Positions 1 to 7,237 of a DNA stretch of 32,685 nucleotides are shown piece by piece. Source of the DNA: a virus. The first letter of the stretch is position 1. The number at the start of each line of letters is the position of its first letter. The stretch lies in the IMG/VR virus record IMGVR_UViG_3300042868_004461, positions 1 through 32,685 of that record, one strand, 5' to 3'. The notes under the pieces were generated by a model that saw nothing but the letters and a program-made list of their open reading frames with translations, was not told the origin of the DNA and ran no database searches. Position numbers and translations under genes: made by a program.

Positions 1-35
1 TAGATCCCACTCTAGACCTGTTGACTGGCCTCTAG
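1..35 (+). other. Possible C-terminal end of an upstream gene
   Basis: Read from base 3, the first bases encode DPTLDLLTGL followed by TAG at 33-35. The small protein at 151-324 ends in a similar way (LDPTAGQA, stop), and the 10-base string tagatcccac occurs both at 1-10 and at 299-308. This suggests, but does not prove, that a related gene ends at the left edge and that the two are tandem relatives. The stretch is too short for a firm call. Confidence 0.3.
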
Positions 36-37
36 AT

Positions 38-89
38 CTGCGCAAAAAATCTGCGCTACTGCTTCGCAGCAAAAAATTTTGCGCTGCGC
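38..89. repeat. GC-rich inverted repeat, possible terminator
   Basis: GCGCAAAA (40-47) is the exact reverse complement of TTTTGCGC (77-84). Inside is a second hairpin, CTGCG/CGCAG with a CTGC-TTC-GCAG core. TGCGC occurs four times, at 39, 52, 80 and 85. The cluster follows the stop at 33-35 and precedes the gene at 151, so a transcription terminator is the simplest reading. The tail is A-then-T rather than a clean T run, and the block is clearly more GC-rich than its surroundings. Confidence 0.45.
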
Positions 90-150
90 TTCGCCATCAA
101 CAACTGAAATCTCACAGCTAAATACAGCACTAACCTATTTGGAGAACTTC

Positions 151-324
151 ATGGCAAGACCAATGACACCCGAAGCAATCGCAGCCACAGAAGCTGCTAA
201 AAAATTAGCCGAGACCAGCGAGCGTAAAGCACACATGGCCCATTGGGATCAACAGACGCCCAGTGATAAGCCACCTGTTGAACCACCACTGCCTTCACTA
301 GATCCCACTGCAGGACAGGCCTAA
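151..324 (+). CDS. Small hydrophilic protein of unknown function
   Basis: The product is 57 residues and is not recognised. The ATG at 151 is chosen over an in-frame ATG at 79 because GGAG at 141-144 sits six bases before it, whereas the earlier start lies inside the inverted-repeat cluster with no ribosome binding site. The N-terminal half is Ala/Glu/Lys-rich and probably helical, with an EAIAATEAAKKLAE stretch. The C-terminal third is Pro-rich (PPVEPPLPSLDP) and probably unstructured. Its C-terminal LDPT resembles the residues encoded at the left edge of the window, so it may be one of a tandem pair. No catalytic motif, signal peptide or membrane segment is visible. Confidence 0.6.
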   Translation: MARPMTPEAIAATEAAKKLAETSERKAHMAHWDQQTPSDKPPVEPPLPSLDPTAGQA

Positions 325-360
325 TCACAGCCACTTAGCGGGTGGCAGTTGATTGCATGT

Positions 361-376
361 GATATATACTCACATG
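361..376 (+). promoter_or_regulatory. Late-promoter-like element at the start of the oxygenase gene
   Basis: GATATATA (361-368) is one base away from the GATAAATA/CATAAATA elements in front of other genes here. It is followed by exactly five bases and then the ATG at 374. That spacing is the same as at 25271 and 27447 on the other strand. No Shine-Dalgarno sequence is visible. The match is weaker than the other copies. Confidence 0.35.
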
Positions 377-949
377 TCCATCACACTCATACAAGATCTG
401 CTCAAACCCAATCAATTCAGCTATGTCTGCCAACGCCTCACTGATCCTGCTATAGATTGGTTCTATCTGCCCTTTACTGCTAACCCTGATGATATCAGTG
501 GGGCGGATCCCCAGTATCAGGGCTCGTTCAGCCATTTGATCTACAAGGACAGTCAAAACATCAGTCCCTTATGGGATCCCAGTCTGCTCATACTATTGGC
601 TGCTCTGGATCATCAAGATCAACAATTAGATTCAGTACTAAGAGTGCGCCTGGGATTATGCACACGCACACCTTGGAGTGTGGAGCACTCACCGCATATA
701 GATCATCCTGTGCTGAACCATCGCACAGGCATATTCTATCCTGCATCTAGTGATGGCGACACTGTCATCTTTGATCAACGCAAGGAACAACCTAAAAGGG
801 AAATGTACACAGAATGGCACAGACAAAAACCCACTGCCAATCTTTGGATGGACTTTCCCGGCCGGCATTTTCACTCATCAACCACACCTGTGGCACACGA
901 AAGCAGATATGTGTTGACCATTAACTACACAGTTAAAGAATCCAAATAG
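374..949 (+). CDS. 2-oxoglutarate/Fe(II)-dependent oxygenase-like protein
   Basis: The 191-residue product has the metal-binding pattern of the 2OG-Fe(II) oxygenase (prolyl 4-hydroxylase-like) superfamily. There is an HxD at H108-D110 (SPHIDHP), a beta-strand region ending in DTVIFDQ, a distal histidine around H165-H167 (GRHFHSST) and an arginine at R178 that could bind 2-oxoglutarate, followed by the typical strand YVLTINY. These enzymes use iron, oxygen and 2-oxoglutarate to hydroxylate proteins, sugars or nucleic acids, and they are common accessory genes in T4-like marine phages. The substrate cannot be told. A TTG 21 bases upstream is in frame, but the ATG at 374 is preferred. The gene stands alone on the + strand. 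Confidence 0.7.
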   Translation: MSITLIQDLLKPNQFSYVCQRLTDPAIDWFYLPFTANPDDISGADPQYQGSFSHLIYKDSQNISPLWDPSLLILLAALDHQDQQLDSVLRVRLGLCTRTPWSVEHSPHIDHPVLNHRTGIFYPASSDGDTVIFDQRKEQPKREMYTEWHRQKPTANLWMDFPGRHFHSSTTPVAHESRYVLTINYTVKESK

Positions 950-969
950 GTAATGATGTGTCTAGGTTG

Positions 970-976
970 ATAAATA
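970..976 (+). promoter_or_regulatory. T4-late-like promoter element (ATAAATA)
   Basis: GATAAATACT lies 18 bases before the ATG at 995, with an AGGAG ribosome binding site between them. The core ATAAATA matches seven of eight positions of the T4 late promoter TATAAATA and recurs in front of many genes in this window. Confidence 0.55.
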
Positions 977-994
977 CTCGACCAGGAGCACACA

Positions 995-1198
995 ATGCAA
1001 GCATACAAGATCATGGCCCGAAACAGCCGCACAGGTATTAGACTACAGCGTCAATTTCTCGCTGGTGAACACATCACCGATCTCAGCAGAGCCAATCTTG
1101 TGGCACAACAGTTTGCTGAAAGTCAAACAGCCAAAGATCGTGAAAATTGGGAACCTGTGGTTTCTGTCTACACAGTGGGTTTTAAGCCCGGCAGCTAA
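995..1198 (+). CDS. Small basic protein of unknown function
   Basis: The product is 67 residues and is not recognised. The start is supported by AGGAG about seven bases upstream and by the ATAAATA element before it. The protein is hydrophilic with basic residues near the N terminus (YKIMARNSRTGIRLQR). The middle, ITDLSRANLVAQQFAESQT, looks helical and could make a small fold with the C-terminal strand VVSVYTVGFK. The end overlaps the converging gene on the - strand by four bases, so the two genes share their stop-codon region. Expression late in infection is inferred only from the promoter element. Confidence 0.65.
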   Translation: MQAYKIMARNSRTGIRLQRQFLAGEHITDLSRANLVAQQFAESQTAKDRENWEPVVSVYTVGFKPGS

Positions 1199-1629
1199 TC
1201 ATAGAGATAGTTCACTGAATCAGCGTTTTCTCTATAGGTGGTGGCTCCGTTTTTGTGATGAAAACGTCGAGCCATTTCTGTTTTTGGACTCAGAGTCACG
1301 TAGGTGGTAATTTCGGGTTCATGGGTTTTGATGTCTTGCTGTGCAGCTTCAATCAACCTGCGTCCCGCACCTTGGGCATAACTCCAAATGGTATAGAACA
1401 CTGCTGTAGTGGTATTAACTGCCACATTGGCAAGATCGTCTACTGAACCCGGAACTTCAGCTAGAAACTTCACACAGGTCACCGCCATAGTCTCACCTGT
1501 TTCACTCTTCAACACATAGACTCTGCTGTTCTTGTTCACTCTAAAGTCTGCAGGAATCTCAGGTCGAACAGGGTCGTCCTTGAGCAGTTTAATCAATTCG
1601 TCTGTGAGTGTTGTGATTCGTTCTAGCAT
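1195..1629 (-). CDS. GNAT-like acetyltransferase-fold protein
   Basis: The product is 144 residues. After a helical N terminus, residues 30-60 form strands (VYVLKSETGETMAVTCVKFLAE). A segment near residues 75-95 (FYTIWSYAQGAGRRLIEAAQQ) resembles the acetyl-CoA pyrophosphate loop and following helix of GNAT enzymes, with G-x-G-R-R in place of the usual Q/RxxGxG/A. The C-terminal part (TLSPKTEMARRFHHKNGA) resembles the last strands and helix of GNAT folds, where the residues before KNGA end the acceptor-side helix. The family call rests on this pattern only, and the substrate is unknown. A strong sigma70-type promoter lies 23 bases upstream. Confidence 0.55.
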   Translation of the reverse strand: MLERITTLTDELIKLLKDDPVRPEIPADFRVNKNSRVYVLKSETGETMAVTCVKFLAEVPGSVDDLANVAVNTTTAVFYTIWSYAQGAGRRLIEAAQQDIKTHEPEITTYVTLSPKTEMARRFHHKNGATTYRENADSVNYLYD

Positions 1630-1652
1630 TTTGTTCCACTAAGTTATGTTTA

Positions 1653-1681
1653 ATTATATACTGCTATTTAACCTTTGTCAA
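1653..1681 (-). promoter_or_regulatory. Sigma70-type promoter for the GNAT-like gene
   Basis: On the reverse strand, TTGACA (1676-1681) and TATAAT (1653-1658) are separated by exactly 17 bases, a perfect consensus promoter. The -10 ends 23 bases before the ATG at 1629. This is the strongest sigma70 match in the window, which suggests early expression by host RNA polymerase. Confidence 0.8.
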
Positions 1682-1721
1682 GAAAATTCAGTGAATATGA
1701 TTGAGAAGATAATTATAACAA

Positions 1722-2552
1722 ATGACCACAACTCCGAGACTAATCATGATAGGCGACAGCTTCTCTGTTGAACCCATGGAATCAACAGACGCCACCATCA
1801 CATGGCCGCGACAGGTGGCTGCTGACCTAGGACTCAAATTAATGCCCCTGAGTCAGCATGGAGTCAGTCAAGATTGGTGCTTTCAACAGTTGAGAGCAGG
1901 ATTTCATTCTGTGAATCAAATCACAGCTGAAGATCGAATCGTCATATGTCTAACACATCCCAACAGATATTGGTTTGTGCAAGATGAACCCAATCTCAGT
2001 AACATGCACATCATAGGTATGGATCAGTATGTTTCCAAGGAAAAAAACAAAGCCATAGAAGGATTCATGCAGCACATTCAACGACCACAATTGGATACTC
2101 TGCACATGATGATGAGATTGGGTTGGCTCACCAGTTACATCACTAGACTGGGCTTGCCCAAGCCTTTGATATTGCGCTGCTTTGACATAGACGTCAGTGA
2201 AGCTCAACACCACCAAGAAATAGCCTGGGCCACGGGCACCTTGTTTGATATTCAAACTCAAGAATTCGCAGAACCGGATACTCAAAGTGATCGATATTTT
2301 AGGGGCATTGACTGTAGATACAATCACATCACCTTGAGCAATCATGGCATATTGGCAAAAAAAATTGTTGATTTTTTCCAGCACGATATAACAGTGGATT
2401 TAACCGAGGGATTTATCAAAGGCCTTATTCTCAAAGACAGTTGGAAAGATACAGATTTTTGTGCAAGAGAATTCAATCAATATCGCATCACAGACATGCA
2501 TGCTAGGCCTGCGTGGACTATGTCAAAAATAATGAAAAGACCCAGTTGGTAA
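1722..2552 (+). CDS. SGNH/GDSL hydrolase-like protein, copy 1
   Basis: The product is 276 residues. It opens with a strand followed by MIGDSFS (G11-D12-S13), the block I serine motif of SGNH hydrolases. QHGVSQDW near residue 45 matches block II in position, and ICLTHPNR (75-82) stands where block III (GxND) is expected. RYNHITLSNHG (199-209) resembles the block V histidine region, with H202 as candidate catalytic base. The usual Asp three residues before that His is replaced by Arg (R199), so a Ser-His dyad or a non-hydrolytic role is possible. SGNH proteins act as esterases, acyltransferases or glycan deacetylases. The next gene is a tandem relative. No Shine-Dalgarno sequence is seen. Confidence 0.65.
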   Translation: MTTTPRLIMIGDSFSVEPMESTDATITWPRQVAADLGLKLMPLSQHGVSQDWCFQQLRAGFHSVNQITAEDRIVICLTHPNRYWFVQDEPNLSNMHIIGMDQYVSKEKNKAIEGFMQHIQRPQLDTLHMMMRLGWLTSYITRLGLPKPLILRCFDIDVSEAQHHQEIAWATGTLFDIQTQEFAEPDTQSDRYFRGIDCRYNHITLSNHGILAKKIVDFFQHDITVDLTEGFIKGLILKDSWKDTDFCAREFNQYRITDMHARPAWTMSKIMKRPSW

Positions 2553-2599
2553 AGTTTCAAGATTTTTGTGACTGAGCATGCCTTGCAGATAACTACTGT

Positions 2600-3478
2600 A
2601 TGACTGATACAAAATTCTCTACACTATACGTAATTGGCGACAGCTTTTCTGTACCACCTCGACCCGAAGATGCCACAGTAACTTGGCCACAACAGGTAGC
2701 CCGTGGTCTTAAAGAACAGTTGGGGCACGATGTTGTTTTGGAAAATCTCAGCATCATGGGCTGTGCCCAAGACTACTGTTGGGACATTCTACAACAACTA
2801 TTGGAATACAGAATCAAAGAAGATGACTATATCATCATTGCTCTAACTCATCCCAGTAGATTTTGGTTTCTAGATAGAATGCCCGAGATGACCAATTCCA
2901 ACATCATTGATTTAGACAGCTTTGTTACCAAGGATGAAGCCCAGGCTATAGAATACTTTATACGCTATATTCAACGAGTTAGATTAGATCTCATACACAT
3001 CAACAATCGCATGGGTTATCTTGCCTATCAGACTCTAAAGAAAAAACTCAACAGACCTATAATAATGAAATGCTTTGGGCAGGACGTGGATCAAGCTGAA
3101 ACCTGGCCAGAAATCAATTGGGCCAAGGGCGTACTGATGGATGATGTGCAACAATGGGAATTTGAAGATATCACGGCAGATCTTGATGCTAAATTTTGGT
3201 ACGGACTCGATGGCAGATACAATCACATGTGCCTAAGCAATCACAAAATTCTAGCGGATAAATTGGTTCACAGTCTTCTCACAGACACTGAGCTAGACCT
3301 TACAGAAGGATTTGTCAAAGGCCTGATCAAAGACAATGCACTCAAAGACGATGACTTTATTTTCAAAGAATTGGACGTGGCCACAGTGAGATCAAATCTA
3401 GAACACCGTGACAGATACAGGCCCGTATTACCTTGGGCAAAACGTCGCAAGATATACACAGGACAGGTTGACAAATAA
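2600..3478 (+). CDS. SGNH/GDSL hydrolase-like protein, copy 2
   Basis: The product is 292 residues and is a clear paralogue of the preceding gene: GDSFSVPPRPEDATVTWPQQ against GDSFSVEPMESTDATITWPR, ALTHPSRFWF against CLTHPNRYWF, RYNHMCLSNHKILA against RYNHITLSNHGILA, and DLTEGFVKGLI against DLTEGFIKGLI. The block I serine is S15 and the block II region is SIMGCAQDY. The same RYNH replacement of the block V aspartate occurs in both copies, so it is a feature of the family rather than a defect. About 14 extra residues are spread through the protein. The C terminus is basic (WAKRRKIYTGQVDK). A role in modifying host or virion glycans is an inference from the fold and from the sugar genes elsewhere in the window. 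Confidence 0.65.
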   Translation: MTDTKFSTLYVIGDSFSVPPRPEDATVTWPQQVARGLKEQLGHDVVLENLSIMGCAQDYCWDILQQLLEYRIKEDDYIIIALTHPSRFWFLDRMPEMTNSNIIDLDSFVTKDEAQAIEYFIRYIQRVRLDLIHINNRMGYLAYQTLKKKLNRPIIMKCFGQDVDQAETWPEINWAKGVLMDDVQQWEFEDITADLDAKFWYGLDGRYNHMCLSNHKILADKLVHSLLTDTELDLTEGFVKGLIKDNALKDDDFIFKELDVATVRSNLEHRDRYRPVLPWAKRRKIYTGQVDK

Positions 3479-3481
3479 ATA
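3475..3481 (+). promoter_or_regulatory. T4-late-like promoter element (ATAAATA)
   Basis: ATAAATA overlaps the stop codon of the upstream gene and lies 37 bases before the ATG at 3519. AGGAGG follows at about 3507-3512, a strong ribosome binding site. Confidence 0.5.
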
Positions 3482-3518
3482 TTGTTAGTGTATACTTACT
3501 ATACCTAGGAGGATTTTT

Positions 3519-4214
3519 ATGTTTGGAACAAATTATACAGGTGGTATCACAGACTACCGCTCAGCAGAAGAAGTAAACTCGGCCATGGGTCGTGTCTACG
3601 GCCACATGAGTCTTGCTGTTATTGTAAGCATGATTGTGAGTTACTTTGTGGGTTCTAGTCCAGAGTTGTTGGCATTCTTTTTTACGGGTGCAATGAAATG
3701 GATTGTGATCTTTTCACCTTTAGTAGTCATATTGGCCTTTGCTTTTGCTGCTCAGCATTTTAATAAAGGGCAACTACAGCTATTCCTATATGCGTTCGCT
3801 GCTCTAATGGGACTTAGCTTTGCCACAATCTTTGCTGTGTTCACTATGGGCTCAATTGTGTCAGCATTTATGTCAGCGAGTGTACTGTTTGCTGTAATGT
3901 CGGGCTATGGTTATTTTACCAAACAGAGTTTGGACAGCATGGGCAAGTTCATGTTTGTAGGACTAATTGCCATTATTATTGCCAGCATTGTGAATATCTT
4001 TATTGGCAGCACCGTGATGCAGATGGTGATCTCTGCATTGGCAATTATTATCTTCCTCGGATTGACTGCCTACGACACGCAAAAGATTCGTGAAATGGTG
4101 TCAGTGGATGGCGATACAGGTCGTGAAGAAGTTATGGGTGCATTGACTCTATACATGGACTTTATTAACCTGTTTATCAACCTATTACAGTTGTTTGGCG
4201 TCAAGCGGGATTGA
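3519..4214 (+). CDS. Bax inhibitor-1/YccA family membrane protein
   Basis: The product is 231 residues, the usual length for this family, with about six membrane segments (near 31-45, 61-78, 86-100, 103-125, 141-162, 165-183) and a C-terminal hydrophobic hairpin (207-226). The family signature is present: GLTAYDTQKIR (181-191) followed by LYMDFINLFINLLQLFG. Asp186 and Asp214 are candidates for the conserved acidic pair that in bacterial homologues controls a pH-sensitive calcium leak. In E. coli the relative YccA binds and inhibits the membrane protease FtsH. A phage copy could protect phage membrane proteins from FtsH or affect lysis timing; that is inference. The start has AGGAGG upstream. 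The 3' end overlaps the converging gene by 14 bases. Confidence 0.85.
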   Translation: MFGTNYTGGITDYRSAEEVNSAMGRVYGHMSLAVIVSMIVSYFVGSSPELLAFFFTGAMKWIVIFSPLVVILAFAFAAQHFNKGQLQLFLYAFAALMGLSFATIFAVFTMGSIVSAFMSASVLFAVMSGYGYFTKQSLDSMGKFMFVGLIAIIIASIVNIFIGSTVMQMVISALAIIIFLGLTAYDTQKIREMVSVDGDTGREEVMGALTLYMDFINLFINLLQLFGVKRD

Positions 4215-4920
4215 TTTGTTGCTGAGCCTGTTCTAGGCTCAGTTCTTGATCTTCTAGTTCACGAATTAGATCAGCAATCTCATCAATAAGACCTAGGTTT
4301 CGAAGTATTTTGAAAACTAGGTTTTCTACTGACCACTCCCCGGCTCGTTCTAAACCAGCTTTACGCATCTTGGTGATCTTTTCTTTAACTGCTCTAAGTT
4401 TATTAAGATCTTTACTTAATAGAGCAGTTTCGATATCGTGGATGACTGAATCTTTTTTACGTTCTACAGCACTGTCGTCTACTTCTGGTTTCGTCTTCTT
4501 TGGTTCGACCAGCCATTGACTGCGAGCTATGCTATACACACCAGTGCTGTGATGCTCTTCTTCTTGACCCTGAACATAACATTCTACAGGCAGACCTTTG
4601 ATGGTAATGTTGTGCTGTTCGGCCCAGAGTGCCTTTTTGGCATTGAATAATTCGCGACTGTTATCGTCAACTGCTCCCGACACAATTATGTGCAGATCTA
4701 GATCGCTGTGCTCGGTCCAGGTATAGTTGGCATTAGATCCTGTAATTGTGTAATCTACCACATCAAGGTCAATACCAATGAACTCTTGAAATGCATCAGC
4801 AATTTCTTTGAGTTTTTGTGCAACCGCTGGGTTGAGTGCATCACCGTCCCATATCTTGGGATTAAGACGGCGATTAACTGTGATTAGATCTGATCGTTCT
4901 TGTAATTCTCTTAGACGCAT
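4201..4920 (-). CDS. Nucleotidyltransferase-fold protein
   Basis: The 239-residue product carries the signature of the polymerase-beta-like nucleotidyltransferase fold: GS at 61-62 followed by SDLDLHI, with D73 and D75 as the metal-binding pair. A helical C-terminal half (about 145-239) is rich in Lys, Glu and Leu, with KKDSVIHDIETALLS and a final acidic helix ending in Gln-rich residues. Proteins of this kind are recurrent in T4-like phages, but their substrate is not established; the fold covers tRNA nucleotidyltransferases, MNT antitoxins and aminoglycoside-type enzymes. It is the last gene of the gp41 operon, three bases after the preceding stop. Its end overlaps the Bax-inhibitor gene. 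Confidence 0.75.
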   Translation of the reverse strand: MRLRELQERSDLITVNRRLNPKIWDGDALNPAVAQKLKEIADAFQEFIGIDLDVVDYTITGSNANYTWTEHSDLDLHIIVSGAVDDNSRELFNAKKALWAEQHNITIKGLPVECYVQGQEEEHHSTGVYSIARSQWLVEPKKTKPEVDDSAVERKKDSVIHDIETALLSKDLNKLRAVKEKITKMRKAGLERAGEWSVENLVFKILRNLGLIDEIADLIRELEDQELSLEQAQQQINPA

Positions 4921-4923
4921 TCA

Positions 4924-5160
4924 TTATTTAGCCCACATTAAGTGGTATTGTGTTAATGTACGATCATCATAAAATTCAGCTACTAAACGGCAATGCATGT
5001 CGCTTCTTTCTAGTACCATTTGACAGATATTTTCAGGCTGTGTTAACAACCAATTGGTATGATCTAATCCTATGGTCTTATGTACCTTGGGCCAATCAAT
5101 TTCAATATTTTCGCCTTCTTCAGGCAACCACTTGTACAACTCTACTTTTTTAGTCTTCAT
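4924..5160 (-). CDS. Small conserved-looking protein, unknown function
   Basis: The product is 78 residues and is not recognised. The sequence is mixed and well folded in appearance (YKWLPEEGENIEIDWPKVHK, then NICQMVLERSDMHCRLVAEF), with many aromatic residues and no signal or membrane segment. Its ATG overlaps the last 11 bases of the gp41 helicase gene, and its stop is three bases before the nucleotidyltransferase start. It is therefore translated as part of the helicase operon, probably by coupling. A link to replication is only suggested by position. Confidence 0.6.
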   Translation of the reverse strand: MKTKKVELYKWLPEEGENIEIDWPKVHKTIGLDHTNWLLTQPENICQMVLERSDMHCRLVAEFYDDRTLTQYHLMWAK

Positions 5161-6586
5161 CGCCGAACTGCTTGTTTAAAATCTCACGCATCTTACTTGA
5201 CTCAACATTGGCACGAACCTTGCCTAGACCAACACCTTGAGTCGGATCTTGTATAACACCATCTTCATCGATGCGACCTTGAATAGTACTGCGAGCCTTG
5301 ATTGACTCAATTATGCTGGAACTACCTCTACTTGTTGCACCGTTATTTTCTTGTTCATCTTCTGGTAGGTCGCTAATACGCAAACTTTCAAGATTAAACT
5401 CTAGATCAATCTTCATGCCTACACCACTCGATGAACGTGTCTTCATTAATTGTATTTGATATCGACCACGTTCACGCATAGCACGACTTGTAAAGATACC
5501 AAACACGTTATCTGCTGTTTGAATCTTAGATAGTCCACCTGAGATATGACTATGATCAAATTCAACTTCTTCCACTGCTCCACGATTTAATTGTGCGGCA
5601 GTAACAAACACGCAGTTCTTTTCCACTGCTAGATTACGCAGTTCTTCTGATACATATTTGTCTTTGATAAACAAGTCTGCTGGTGAAATCTTCTTGCTAA
5701 GTGGCATTAACAGGTCCAAATAGTCAACCAATAATACATCAACTTTCTTACCTACTTTGATTTCATATTCTTTTAGATATGCACGAATGTCATTGGCAGT
5801 CTTGCCACTTGGCATATACTTGACCTGTAGCAGGCCCGCTTTCTTGCCAATGATCTTAACCTTCATCTCAACATCGTCGATGTCTTTAAAAATGTCTTTA
5901 GTTGATGTTCCTGTTAACATTGCATCAATACGCATACTGACCAGTGCTTCTGAAAGTTCTAGTGTTAGATAAACTACATTAAGACCCATTAAGGCCCAGT
6001 TAACCCCTAGGTTAGCCAAGAACAAACTTTTACCTGCACCTGATCCACCTGCAAAGATATTCAGTTCTCCTCGATTGAACCCTCCGAACAACTTACGATC
6101 CATACAGGGCCAGCCTGTTGATACTTGACCGTTCTTGTCTTTGATGCCCATCAATCTACCACGGGGATCAGCAAAATAGTCTGTGCCCATGTCTCGAGCA
6201 AGACCAATCTGTACCGCTTCTTTGATTAATACTTCTACTGCACCATAGTCATGTTTTTCTAATAGATCAGCACTTTCAATAATGGCACGTTCCAGAGCCT
6301 TGTGTTGCGTAAACTTTTCAAATTCGTCCATGAACCATTCCATGTGACCATCTTTAAGATCCTCAGGACGTTTAAGTTCAACCCTACAGGTAGCATTGAC
6401 CATTTCATAGTCTGGCAATACGTTGTAACCTTTGGCATATTCATGAATAAATTCTGCCGCATCTTGCAATTTGCGGTCAAACAATGAATGATCAAAAATG
6501 CCTTGACAGCGAACAAATACTTCTGCATCTGCCAGCATGAGTTCAAGATATAATTTTTGTACTTCGTAGTCGTAGGTCTTTATCAT
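5150..6586 (-). CDS. 41: Replicative DNA helicase, DnaB/gp41 type
   Basis: The 478-residue protein matches T4 gp41 in length and order. It has an N-terminal helical domain (about 1-130), a linker, and a RecA-like helicase core with Walker A GGSGAGKS (180-187) and Walker B LLVDYLD around D288. A motif-3-like stretch follows (TAAQLNRGAVEE), then an arginine-rich DnaB motif 4 region with MKTRSSSGVG near residue 380. gp41 is the hexameric 5'-3' helicase that drives the replication fork and activates the primase. Its partner primase is encoded immediately upstream in a neighbouring operon. The ATG overlaps the stop of the oxygenase gene (ATGA). The C terminus (after about 400) is variable and Ser/Asn-rich. 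Confidence 0.93.
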   Translation of the reverse strand: MIKTYDYEVQKLYLELMLADAEVFVRCQGIFDHSLFDRKLQDAAEFIHEYAKGYNVLPDYEMVNATCRVELKRPEDLKDGHMEWFMDEFEKFTQHKALERAIIESADLLEKHDYGAVEVLIKEAVQIGLARDMGTDYFADPRGRLMGIKDKNGQVSTGWPCMDRKLFGGFNRGELNIFAGGSGAGKSLFLANLGVNWALMGLNVVYLTLELSEALVSMRIDAMLTGTSTKDIFKDIDDVEMKVKIIGKKAGLLQVKYMPSGKTANDIRAYLKEYEIKVGKKVDVLLVDYLDLLMPLSKKISPADLFIKDKYVSEELRNLAVEKNCVFVTAAQLNRGAVEEVEFDHSHISGGLSKIQTADNVFGIFTSRAMRERGRYQIQLMKTRSSSGVGMKIDLEFNLESLRISDLPEDEQENNGATSRGSSSIIESIKARSTIQGRIDEDGVIQDPTQGVGLGKVRANVESSKMREILNKQFGDED

Positions 6587-7200
6587 CGTATCACTTTATA
6601 ATCCATAATAATTGTTCTGCGTGGCAATGTTTTTATGGGATAAACACCGTGAAAAATATCGCCACGGAGTATTATACAACGTCCTGCCCAACTGCTGAAT
6701 GATTTGTATAATGGTTTATCGCCTTTAGTTAAAAAGGCATACATAGACCCCCATGCATTTTCTTTTGCACTAACATTTGGGTCTTGGTTTATTTCTCCAT
6801 CTAAATAGAATATCTGTGTAACACAATCGTTGTCATGTGTATGCATGCTTTGCCAGCCGCCTGCGGCATATTCCATGCTCCATGAAATAGTTGGCACAAA
6901 ATTTAGGTCAATTTTATTTCTTTTCAATCGTCGCTTGGTCCATTCGAATATACCATGTGTTGCTTCTTCCCAAGCGGGGTGTTGAACATAGTTATTAAGA
7001 AATTGTTTGTGTCTTACTGTCTGTGCAACCACAGGATCACTCCACAATGGGTACTGTCTAGCATTAAACGCCACAGTTTCGTTGCTGTATTCAGTATTGG
7101 GATTTGATTCGACCAACGGTAATAGGTCTTGATACTTGGTATATTCTGTATCAATCAACCATTGATCACCTGTCTGATATTTCTTATTATGATAAAACAT
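6583..7200 (-). CDS. 2OG-Fe(II) oxygenase-like protein leading the helicase operon
   Basis: The product is 205 residues. The metal-site pattern is MHTHDND (near 118-124) followed by a strand with FYLDG, then GRCIILRGDIFHGVYPI with the distal His, and RRTIIMDY with candidate 2-oxoglutarate-binding Arg residues. This resembles phage 2OG-Fe(II) oxygenases in which the proximal motif is written HxH. The protein is unrelated in detail to the oxygenase at 374-949. The substrate is unknown. Its placement directly before gp41, with an ATGA overlap, means it is co-transcribed with replication genes. The ATG has no Shine-Dalgarno sequence and lies seven bases after a TATAAT, so the mRNA may begin at the start codon. 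Confidence 0.7.
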   Translation of the reverse strand: MFYHNKKYQTGDQWLIDTEYTKYQDLLPLVESNPNTEYSNETVAFNARQYPLWSDPVVAQTVRHKQFLNNYVQHPAWEEATHGIFEWTKRRLKRNKIDLNFVPTISWSMEYAAGGWQSMHTHDNDCVTQIFYLDGEINQDPNVSAKENAWGSMYAFLTKGDKPLYKSFSSWAGRCIILRGDIFHGVYPIKTLPRRTIIMDYKVIR

Positions 7201-7207
7201 ATATTTT

Positions 7208-7237
7208 ATTATACACTAATTGCTAGGTGCTTTGCAA
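7208..7237 (-). promoter_or_regulatory. Sigma70-type promoter, predicted leaderless start
   Basis: On the reverse strand TTGCAA (7232-7237) and TATAAT (7208-7213) are 18 bases apart. TATAAT ends seven bases before the ATG at 7200 and overlaps the stop codon of the carbamoyltransferase gene. Transcription would start at or beside the A of the ATG. Confidence 0.6.

Noticed and set aside
353-373. TTG start extending the oxygenase by seven residues
   Set aside because: No ribosome binding site, and the ATG at 374 has the spacing to an upstream element seen at other genes.
335-556. 73-codon open frame on the - strand
   Set aside because: Antisense to the oxygenase with no promoter or ribosome binding site; the composition is not convincing.
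1065-1310. Second open frame on the + strand overlapping 995-1198
   Set aside because: It overlaps a better-supported gene in another frame and runs antisense into the GNAT-like gene.
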